The notes under the pieces were generated by a model. That model was given only the letters and a program-made list of their open reading frames with translations, was not told where the DNA came from and did not search any database. A program made the translations under genes and the position numbers. Shown here piece after piece: positions 23,768 to 33,006 of a DNA stretch of 64,000 nt. Within the stretch, counting starts at the first letter, position 1, and each line of letters starts with the position of its first letter. The DNA comes from Amaranthus tricolor (lineage: Eukaryota; Streptophyta; Magnoliopsida; Caryophyllales; Amaranthaceae): contig NC_080049.1 of assembly GCF_026212465.1 (NCBI RefSeq), positions 19,285,036 through 19,349,035 of the forward strand, read 5' to 3'.

Positions 23768-24109
23768 CTTTTAAAACTTTTTCACTCCAACTTCATTTGT
23801 AGTAAAATCGAAGAGTAGATAAAGTTTTACTCTAAGCTAGGATTAGAGTTAAAGTTATTAGATAAGAATATGTAAATTGAATCGATTTAAATGGGAAGTT
23901 GTCTTTGTATATTTGTGTTGATTTTGTTTTTGGTTTTGAATTGTAATAAATTATGATTTTTGAATTTAAATTGAACAAATAAAAATTGAATTAGATTTAG
24001 TTTTAGGATATAATTAAATCAACTAGCATATAAATATTATGTGAGGGGTTAATACTTAAAGCTTATAAACAATGTAAAAATTTTGTACGCGGCTGCCGCA
24101 AGATCGTAA

Positions 24110-24360
24110 GAATGACATAATAATTTATTTTATTTTAATTTTTAAATCACTAATTCTAAAACTTAAAATATTCATTTTAAAAAACTTAAAATATCAATTC
24201 TAGCACTTAAATTTCAAACTCTAATCTTAATCTTCTTCTCCAAAGGCTTAACTTTATTTTTAAATTACCAATTATAACATTTAAAATATTTATATTTAAG
24301 ACTTAAAATATGAATTTCTAACTTTTAAAATCTCTGACTCTAAGTCTTATTGTATCAATT
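24110..24360. repeat. Degenerate ACTTAAAATATYAATTCTA repeats
   Basis: About ten related units of 18-22 bp, for example AAACTTAAAATATTCATTTT, AAACTTAAAATATCAATTCT, AGACTTAAAATATGAATTTC and AACTTTTAAAATCTCTGACT. They belong to the same style of degenerate minisatellite as 16070-16320 and 35330-35640. Confidence 0.5.
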
Positions 24361-25304
24361 GTTCATAGCGGATGAGTGAGTACGCAATGAATTGTTCATT
24401 TATTGTATCAATTGCAATATGCTCCATTGAGATCAATGTTTGGTTTGTGTTTTCGGTTGGGTTTTTTCCATTTGTGTTTATGTTTGCAATTGCAGGTAAT
24501 TAACTAATCTAGTTGATGATCAAAGCTAATAATACTTTTTGAATTTTATGACTCTGATATCATAAATTGTTACTATTTTTGTGATGTTGTATATATAATA
24601 ACAAAAGGGAAATTCCACGTAATAATCGTGAGGTATTGGATTTTTCACGTGGTAACTAATTTTTTTTTTTAAATCCACGCAGTTGCTCTAAGGTTTACCC
24701 GATTAAACCTTTATGACCTTTTTTACTAAAAAACATTTGGGAACACTAATTCTCCCGTTTATTGCTGGCTGGCTATACCATTAAGTTAACTTAGCTCTTA
24801 CCTTTATTAGTTTTTCCATTTGTCTTCCAAAATATAAACTCTAATTTTTTCATTTTTCCCCTCAAACGAAAAACCTAGTTTTTCGATTCTCCTTCTACTA
24901 TCAAATTGGGATTCCTTCTTCAAACTCTTCGATCAACAACAATTCATTGATGAAAATTCTCGTAGAAGAATCGAAATTGGCCTAGAAACATCAAAATTCA
25001 TCCATCAACAATTTAAATTCTTGTAAATTAAAGTTACTCACCTTTATTGCTTGCTTAATCAAACGAAATTCTTGTAGAACCTTGAAAATTTTGGATTGAA
25101 GTTGATCAATACCTTCCGTTGAATCTCGAAATTTGTTATCAAACTTTTGAAAATTTGGGGAAATAGGAATTGGGAAATTAGAGAATTAGGGTTAGAAAAT
25201 TATGAGTTATTTTCGATGTATTGCATCTCACAATTCACAAACATGGCTTTCTTACTAATAGACGGTTTCTAAACTTTTTCAGTAAAAATGGTAAAAAGGT
25301 AAAG

Positions 25305-25525
25305 GACACTCCCAGTATCCTGCACAAGGCAGGGTCCGGATAGGGGTCTTCTTTTTCCTAAAAGATGCGGACAAATATACCCGTTCCCCCAAGAAGGAAG
25401 TAAAGAGAGATGTACACAGTCAAGAAACCCCCCAATTGATACCTGCGTTCAGTAAGGGTCGAACCCCAAACCTTCTGCTCCACATGCAGATGCTCTATCT
25501 ATTAAGCCACAAACGCTTTTGGTCA
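25305..25525 (-). mobile_element. tRNA-derived SINE, minus orientation
   Basis: Read on the minus strand, the head has a tRNA-like promoter: an A-box-like TGGCTTAATAGATAGAGCAT (25485-25504), then a B box GGTTCGACCC written on the plus strand as GGGTCGAACCCC at 25457. The tail contains the conserved 3' domain of angiosperm SINEs, seen on the plus strand as TGCACAAGGCAGGGTCCGG (25320) and GATGTACACAGTCAAGAAACC. This layout is typical of pol III-transcribed SINEs. It ends 6-11 bp from the hAT element at 25539. Confidence 0.65.
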
Positions 25526-25538
25526 TGGAGATTTAAAT

Positions 25539-26048
25539 TAGGCCGACCAAACAAAGTTTGGTCTAAACCGCAAACCAAATCGAACCAAACCGAAATTTTA
25601 ATATTTGGTCTGGTCTACGGTCTAATTGGTCTGGTCTATTTTTTTTCAAAAAAAAATATTACGGTTTACGGTTTGGTCCTGATTTTTAATTTTTCAGACA
25701 CCGCACAATAACCAAAAGTCAAATTTTTTTTTTAAAAAAAATATGTTGCTACCTAGATATTTCGAGTTGTTGTTATTTTTATATAGTAATATATACTTGA
25801 ATAATTTTAATGCAATCAATTAATTATAAGGTGCGAAATATTTGTATAAACATATATATTAATTTGGAAAAAACAAAAAAATAAAAACCGTATACCCGAC
25901 CAAACCACACCGTTGTAAAACGATTTGGTCCGATTTGGTTTGAAGATTTAAACGGTTCAACCTGATCTGAAAAATTTTCAAACCGAAATTTTTGATTTAA
26001 TCTGATTTTAATATCAAACCAAATTAAACTAAACCATGTACCTCCCTA
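25539..26048. mobile_element. Non-autonomous hAT element with 8-bp TSD
   Basis: Starts TAGGCCGACC and ends CCTCCCTA, flanked by a perfect ATTTAAAT duplication (25531-25538 and 26049-26056). Both subterminal regions are arrays of GGTCTGGTCTA, ACCAAACCG and GGTTTGGTC motifs in opposite orientations. There is no transposase. It is 510 bp long. Confidence 0.75.
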
Positions 26049-26779
26049 ATTTAAATTGATAAATCTTAAAATTATGGCATGAATTTTAAAAATCTTTGAT
26101 TACCACAACAAAACCCAATACTTTAGAATTTTCCTTAATAAAATAAGATCACCCTTCCATAAAAAAAGAAGATAGGAGTACGTGGCAAAAAAGCATGTGA
26201 AGTAAAAACATCCATCCAGTGGGCTGTGTGTCGGTGCATTAATTGTATCTGACTATCTGTGGCTGTGAGGAACCATCAACTACAGTCAATACTTTGGCTT
26301 ATTAAAATACTTCAATTTCTTTTAAGGTTGTTTTCTGTAACTCTGTGCCTTTATTTTATTACTGCCTCAAGTTTGCATTCTACATAGTCTTAAAACATTT
26401 TTAATTTTCTTTTTTAATCAACCTGCAATCAAAAATCATATGAATTACATTTCCCTCCTAAGACCTAATTTAATTGTTATTATTACTACTTACTTTTGGT
26501 TCCTTTTTTTTTTTTTTTTTTTTTTATTTAAACATAAACTTACTACTCTTTCCCTTGCAGTATTTGCACATGAACTGTTTGTAAAGGTATATGAGAGCAT
26601 TAACAACGACACCGATTAAATTGTATAAAATATTAAAAGATATTTAAAATGCGTGTATGAAATTAAAGCAAAATAGAATGGTCATTCTGTTATTATTATT
26701 ATTATTATTGTTTCCTTTTAATTGTTATTTTTACTTTATTTTATTTATATTTGAATTGTATTTATCTCTTTTATGTTTA

Positions 26780-27005
26780 AGGGTCATGCCTAGGCGATAC
26801 TATGCAAACCTGCGGAGTCAGCTTCAGCCTCACTCGGCCCTAGTCGTTGCAGAAACTGCTCTTATTCTTTTTCGAGTCGAGGGACTCTTTGGCCGCACTC
26901 TCCTTTATGGGTATGACTTACGAGTTGCCGCCATTCTTCCCTCCGCAGACCCTGACCATAGTTTTCTATAGACGGGATACATTGGGTATGATGATGATGA
27001 GGTTA
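26780..27005 (+). mobile_element. SINE with conserved 3' domain and TGATG tail
   Basis: The 3' portion TATGGGTATGACTTACGAGTTGCCGCC...CTCCGCAGACCCTGACCATAG...ACGGGATACATTGGGTATGATGATGATG matches a second copy in the window at 38100-38190. It agrees with the 3' domain shared by many angiosperm SINEs, ending in a short (ATG)n tail. The plus-strand frame through it (26657-26971) is incidental. Confidence 0.65.
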
Positions 27006-27437
27006 GGATAGCGTTATAGGCTAGCAAGAATAGAATCAAAACCTTACATGAAAAAGGTGATACATACTTCATGAAACCAATTACTCGGTCTTATGCTCAT
27101 CAAACGTCTCATTTGTTTTCTAACACTATTAACCACTTTTAGTTTAATTTTTTTTTTCTCAATTTACAAGTTAAAACACACTCAAGTAGAATTTTATGTG
27201 TTTCTTCTAAATGAAAATTTTATTATATTGAACTTTTTATAAAATTTTAACTAATTACAATAAGAAAAATTTAAGAGTAAAAAGTACATAAACAAATATA
27301 TAAAATCAAATACGACGTTTAATTATGTGATATCTGATTAGAATAGAGGAAAGTTATCGATCATGGCAGATTCCGCCGCTAAATAAGCTTTGTTGTTATT
27401 GCTAAGCCCACATAATATTTGTGTAAGAACTTGGAAG
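27006..27437. other. AT-rich spacer, nothing recognised
   Basis: No open frame, inverted repeat or tRNA-like sequence can be supported in this stretch between the SINE and the next hAT-like element. Confidence 0.4.
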
Positions 27438-28113
27438 TAGGAATCATCATGAGTTTAGGATTTTGTTGGATTTAATTTTTTTAAAAGGGTTTAGGTTTTA
27501 ATTTTTGAGACCCATTAAATTTGGGTCGAATATAAATTCAAAAAGTATTTAATAGGTTTAGGTCTGACCCGACCTCGAGACCCAGACTCTAGACCCGTCC
27601 CTCAGATTCGGACCCGATTTAACTAGTACGCTTTAACTTTAATGGCTTTATTTTGATTTACTTTTTCTTTATTGAAAAACTAACTTATAATTGTTTGATA
27701 TTTCTTTTAGGATCTTGATGAAGTTGAAGAAGATTGATCAAAATTGATTGTAATGTTATGGAATATAAACTATGTGTCTCTTTTAGTCTTTTATATTTGG
27801 TTTTTAATTACGGATTTAGACAAGTGTTTTTATTTTTTAGTAATTATTTTATATATTGAATTTCATGGATTCGAACAAGTGTTTGTTATACGATAATAAG
27901 TTGCTTACAAAAATACAAAAAGACTCGCAAAAAGCTCAATTTTGACAAATCAAAGAGACTTTATTTAAGACCCATTAACGACCCTAGACCCGTCAGATCC
28001 GAAAGGTCTAGGTTTGGGTCTGAAAATTTTGGACCCTTAGGATCCGAATCCGAGTTTGGATCTATAAAAAAAAAGGGTATGGGTCCGAGTCTAGCCAGAC
28101 CTGACCATCCCTA
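27438..28113 (-). mobile_element. hAT-like element, family of 30935 (inverted copy)
   Basis: Starts TAGGAATCATCATGAG (degraded) and ends CTGACCATCCCTA, flanked by CTTGGAAG (27430-27437) and CTAGGAAG (28114-28121), an 8-bp duplication with one mismatch. Collinear with the element at 30935-31683 in reverse orientation: shared are AAGGGTTT.GGT.TTAATTTTTGAGACCC at one end, TTGAATTTCATGGA.TCGAACAAGTGTTTG in the middle, and GTCTAGCCAGACC at the other end. Subterminal arrays of GACCC/GGGTC motifs are present. No transposase. Confidence 0.7.
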
Positions 28114-28124
28114 CTAGGAAGGCG

Positions 28125-28655
28125 TTTTGGATAGTGATGTACTAAAATTGAAAAATTGAATTAATTTTTTTTAAAAAATTTTTTTTAATTAAATCTTGGA
28201 AAATTTTAATTCTCAAAATAAGTGTTTTTATGTTTGAGCCTAAGGTCAGTCCTTGTTCGTTATTACTAATAGCGAAAGAGAATAACGTATTGAAAAAAAA
28301 ATTCACGACTTTGTTTGTTGTCAATAAAAGCGAATAAAAGAGAGACAAATATCACACTTTTTAAAAGAAAAAAAAATAAATGAAAGATATTGTTGTTTGT
28401 TCGTTTTTCTCAACAACAAACTGATATTAATTTTTTTTATTATCTTTTTAAAAGTTATGACATTTCATTTGTTCGCTTTTAGTAACAACAAGCAAAGTCG
28501 TGATGATTTTTTTACCTTTTACCATGTCTCTTGTTGCACTGATTTATGCTCGAACATGCAGATATTTATTTTGAAAATTAAAATATCTAAAAATCTTATT
28601 TTAGATTTTTTTTTGAAAAAAACTCACTTTTTTCAATTTTTCTACTAATTTTTTT
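28125..28655. mobile_element. Fold-back MITE, copy 1
   Basis: A long imperfect palindrome. The left arm contains AAAATTGAAAAATTGA, AAATCTTGGAAAATTTTAATTCTCAAAATAA and TCACGACTTTGTTTGTTG; the right arm has the complements CAAAGTCGTGATGA, TTATTTTGAAAATTAAAATATC and TTTTTTCAATTTTTC. A related copy at 32222-32650 shares GTTCGTTATTACTAATAGCGAA-type inverted motifs. No TSD is obvious. Confidence 0.6.
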
Positions 28656-28679
28656 TTGTTTTGTGAATGGCATAAAAAA

Positions 28680-29372
28680 GGGCTATTCTTATAACAAAAT
28701 ATCTTTTTAAAAGACTTAAAATAAAGAGTTTATATATGATGAGCCTACAATTTCCTAGTGAGATAGTAATATTGCCACGTCTAACAAAATACCATACAAG
28801 TTGTTTTGTCTTTTTCATGTAAAATGATCACCAACGCGAAAGTTTAAAGCCAAACAGATTTTTTTTAAAAATTGAATCAAAAGGTATACAATTATTTTTA
28901 AAAAGATTTTGACTTTTAAGGGTTTCTTACCGCCAACTTAAATAACTTTTTAACTATAATTTTTTAGGGTTTTTTCAGCTTCTAACAATGACAAAACAGC
29001 TATATAAGTTGGCTGTAATAACGACAATACAATTCAACATGATTAGTTGTAATAAATATGAAGTAGCAAATTTCAAGTAAACTTCTTTTGATAAGTGGTG
29101 GAAGCTTCTCCAATTCTAGAGTTTATATGTTCGATTCTCTACCATAAAATTTTGCTACTTTACAAAAAAGGAAAAGTTTAGTTAAAATTTAGTTGTATAT
29201 TTTTATCTTTTTCTTATTTCTTCTTCTATAAATAGAGAGTCTTCCATCCAAAAAATAAGGTAAAATATTCATATATATAAGATTAAGTAGAGACAAAAGA
29301 GAGATTGAAAAATATTTACAAGTCTCTTACCTTATATCCAATTATTTCCTTAATGAATTTCTCTTATTAACC
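28680..29372. other. AT-rich spacer
   Basis: No gene. Around 29090-29160 the phrase AGTGGTGGAAGC...ATATGTTCGATTCTC has a tRNA B-box look but no supporting A box, so it is not called. Confidence 0.35.
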
Positions 29373-29375
29373 TAA

Positions 29376-29924
29376 CGGCCCGTTTGGTACCTGGTATTAG
29401 AGGGCGGTATTGGTAATAAAATTAATTAAAAAATTTGTTGTTTGGATGCCTTCAATGGTAATGGATGGTAATAAAATAAGGTAATGAAATTACCAAAAAA
29501 GGCCATTTTTATTACCATCAAACAATCTAGTATTAGACTGTAATGGTAATGAAGTATTACTGTGATAATAAAATAAGGTAATGTTGTTTCGAGATAAAGA
29601 AAAAAAATAATGAAGAAAAAAAGGTAATGTATGTAATTATCCAAAAAAATATTATTATTAAAAAAAGAATAATTAGATAAAATAATTTAGATACAATAAT
29701 GCTTTTAGATACAAATATACAATAATGAAACAAAGATTCATTACTATTTTTTATTACTAACAACCAAATGAAATCAATGAAATATTATCTTCCATTACCA
29801 TTCTTTAGTCATGCACACCAAACAAAAGAATCTTCATTACCAATTCTCATGTACATTCCTTCATTACTATTGCCATTACAACATTTCATTCCCATTACTT
29901 CATTACCATCAACCAAACGGGCCG
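29376..29924. mobile_element. Tourist-type (PIF/Harbinger) MITE with TAA TSD
   Basis: Starts CGGCCCGTTTGGT and ends ACCAAACGGGCCG, a perfect 13-bp TIR, with TAA directly flanking both ends (29373-29375 and 29925-29927). A 3-bp TAA/TTA duplication is the signature of PIF/Harbinger. The interior is rich in TTACCATTACC and GGTAATG repeats in opposite orientation, so a transcript would fold into a long hairpin. Length is 549 bp. Confidence 0.88.
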
Positions 29925-30165
29925 TAAGAGTAATTTGTGGTAACATGTACTAATGTCTTTGGCATTTTATATTTATGAGATTTGATATTGGTCTTTAACT
30001 TATGCAACTTTATTATTGAGTATTTATGTAAACTAGCTTTTATTTCTAAACTTATATAACATTAGTTTTGTTGGGTATACTTAATTATTCTTGTATAAGT
30101 TATTGCTTTAAAATTAATTGGACTTTCTTTAGTTAATTTTATTAAGAAACAACTAATAATAAGAA

Positions 30166-30568
30166 GGAAAATTTGCAAAGAAACACCTTATAAAACCAGT
30201 TTTTTTGTAAAAAAACACCTTTTAAATTTTTTTTGTAAAAAAACACCTTAAAAATTTTTTTTTTTGTAAAAAAAAAACTTTTAAGAGACTTTTTATTAAA
30301 AAAAAACACCTTAAATCAGTTTCCGATGACTTTTGTCAACTTTCCGGCGTTGACTATACCATTTGAGCTCAAAAGTCAACGCCTGAAAGTTGACAAATGG
30401 CATAGTCAACGTCGGAAAGTTGACAAAAGTCACCGAAAATTGATTTAAGGTGTTTTTTTTAATAAAAAGTCTCTTAAAAGGTGTTTTTTTACAAAAAAAA
30501 TTTTAAAAGGTGTTTTTTTATTTTTACAAAAAAACTGATTTTATAAGGTGTTTCTTTGCAAATTTTCC
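30166..30568. mobile_element. Mutator-like MITE, near-complete palindrome
   Basis: Starts GGAAAATTTGCAAAGAAACACC and ends in its exact complement; nearly the whole 403 bp is an inverted repeat. Arms carry repeated AAAAAACACCTT units, and the centre has AAGTCAACGCC/GGCGTTGACT. The 9-mer TAATAATAA lies at 30154-30162 and 30569-30577, with three extra bases (GAA) between the left copy and the TIR. A 9-bp duplication and long TIRs fit a Mutator-type MITE. Confidence 0.75.
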
Positions 30569-30934
30569 TAATAATAATTGCATCTAGTTTTATTATTAGA
30601 GTTTACATAATCTTAAACTTAGTTGAGTTATAAGGTAACTTTAGGTATCTTCTTAATTAAGTTTAATGGTTAGTGAAGTCTTTCAAAAATTATAGCAGTC
30701 ATAGTAAGCTAATATAAAAGGGTTGACAGGGGATTTATAAGGGTATATAAGTCCGATAACCGCCTATTCATATAAAATTTGTAAGTAATCAATGATTGAA
30801 AATAATCTTGCCAACGACTAAAATACACTTTGTTATTACTTTTTCAAATGACTTACTCTTATTTACTCTATATATTTTACTTTCTTACATTAAACTTACT
30901 TTATTTTTAAGTTTTTAGATAGTGTAATCACAAC

Positions 30935-31683
30935 TAGGGATGGTCATGGGGCGGGTCTGGCTAGACCCGGACCCGGACCCTATTTTTTTTTTTGATCCAG
31001 ACCCGGATTCGGACCCTAAGGGTCCAAAATTTTCAGACCCGGACCCGGACCCTACGGGTCTGACAGGGTCTAGGGTTCTTAATGGGTTCTTAATGGGTCC
31101 TTAATGGGTCTTATACAAAGCCTCTTTGATTTATCAAAATTGAACCTTTTTCGAGTTTTTTTTGTATTTTTGTAAGCAACTGATTATCGTATTACAAATA
31201 CTTGTTCGAGTCCATGAAATTCAAATACAAAATAATTACTAAAACGTAAAAACACTTGTCAAAATACATAATTAAAATCATAACAATAAATCTAAATTTG
31301 TTTTCAAATCAAATCAAATGAAGAATACAAACACTGTAATCAATTTTGAAAATGATACTTGGTATGAATTTTCTCATTCTAATTGTGAGATGGAATTTAA
31401 TCACTGAACAAGAAATATAAAATATCAGAATTGAGAATGGCCCACGCCCCACGCCATCCATTCATAATATATTAATATCATAATTCAAAAATATAAAATT
31501 TAAAATTTAAAAGTTTAGGGTCCGGGTCTTCACCTTAGGACCCGGACCCGGACCCGTAAAAAAGTTTTTGAATCCAGACCCGGACCCGGATCCGACGGGT
31601 CTCAAAAATTAAGACCCAAACCCTTATAAAAGGGGCGGGTCCGGGGCGGGTCCTACAGGGTCCTGGACCCATGACCATCCCTA
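30935..31683 (+). mobile_element. hAT-like element with GACCCGGACCC arrays
   Basis: Starts TAGGGATGGTCATGGG and ends CCCATGACCATCCCTA, a perfect 16-bp TIR. Both subterminal regions are arrays of ACCCGGACCC. It is homologous over its length to the inverted copy at 27438-28113. The 8-bp flanks (ATCACAAC and ATAACTCA) do not match, so the TSD is lost or the copy is rearranged. No transposase. Confidence 0.72.
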
Positions 31684-31849
31684 ATAACTCATTTCCCCTA
31701 ATCTTTTTACTTTACATATTTTCTATAAAAAAGGTAATTTAAAAGTATCTTTAAAACTAATAATCATAATCTCAGTAGGAACAACCCCTATTTGCCACTT
31801 ACTATTTTTAACAAGTTGTTATAGGGTAAAACATAATTTAAATTTGTTC

Positions 31850-32145
31850 GCATATGATAGCGTCTTACATTACTTTAAAGGCCTATGTGATCACTTTTAA
31901 GGCATATGCGATCATTTTTAATTTTCAAGTCCACCACCACCACACTCCATAAGCTTTAAAAGTGATCATATTAAAAGAAATCAAATATGCTTTAAAAGTG
32001 ATCACATAAGCTTTAAAAATAATTACAAAGTAAAACAAAAAAGATCCCATAAACCTTTTAAAGTGCTCACATAAGCCTTAAGAGTTATTACATAAGCTAT
32101 ACAAAAAAGTGATCATATAAGCTTTAAAAATAATTAGATATTAGT
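31850..32145. repeat. Degenerate GCTTTAAAAGTGATCACATAA repeats
   Basis: Units such as AAGGCCTATGTGATCACTTTT, GCTTTAAAAGTGATCATAT, GCTTTAAAAGTGATCACATAA and ACCTTTTAAAGTGCTCACATAA occur about ten times in both orientations. The motif TGATCACNT is itself nearly palindromic. Confidence 0.55.
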
Positions 32146-32221
32146 AATACGTTCCAATTTTAGAATGGTCCGATTCGAGATTTGGTTAATAAAAATAGAA
32201 CTTTGCACATTTAATGACTAT

Positions 32222-32650
32222 GGATGTTGGAAAAATTAAATAAAATCATTTTTTTAAAAAATAATTTCCAAAATAAGTTTCAAAAACTTTTAATGCTCAA
32301 AATAAAAATCGCCGTATCCGAACTTAAGGTCAGGGAAAAAAATTACTAACTTTGTTCATTGTTACTAACAGCGAAAAAAATGAACAACGAACAAAAGAAA
32401 GACAACATCATGATATTTAACTTTTTTTTCCTTTCAAACGTTATGACATTATCTTCCTTTTATTCGCTGTTAATATTAGCGAATAAAGGGAGTTGATTTT
32501 TTTTTGACCAGTTTATTTATTCGCTGTTAGTAATAGCAAAAAAGTACCTAACCTCAGCTTTGGCATGAAAACGTTTATTTTAAAATTTAAAATTTCACGA
32601 AATAGGAATTGTTTTTGAAAATAAGCTTATTTTTTCAAATGTTTGGATGA
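32222..32650. mobile_element. Fold-back MITE, copy 2
   Basis: Imperfect palindrome related to 28125-28655. Shared features are the T/A-rich arms with TTGAAAA...CTTAAGGTCAG, the ACTTTGTTCATTGTTACTAACAGCGAA segment, and the inverted TTCGCTGTTAGTAATAGC partner near 32520. It lies 360 bp downstream of the RING-CH stop codon and may contribute to that gene's 3' end. Confidence 0.55.
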
Positions 32651-33006
32651 TGTTAAACGTCAACTTATCACGGTAAATAAAAGTACAAGATAGAAAAGAA
32701 GGCATTAAAGCTCAAGACGAGCAACTCTAATATGTGAATACAATTTAGAGACTCAATAAGGAAACATATGATACGGCACATTAAAGCGCGCTAAGTAATG
32801 ATGCCAATTGACAAACTATAAATCGGTATATGAATGTAATCAGATTTTGTACCTGTACAAAAATAAAGCAGGTGAAGACCATCACCCGAATTTGATTCCA
32901 CGACAGACCATTTGATCATTTACCTTAGGATCCAACAAAGTTACATGTCAAGCTTTTCCCAAAGAGCACCGCTATGCTTTGGCACCTGCGCGTTCGGCAA
33001 ATTAAA

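Noticed and set aside
23497..23802. Plus-strand frame of 101 codons
   Set aside because: Phe/Ile runs come from the T-rich tract and the (TAA)n/(TTA)n microsatellite.
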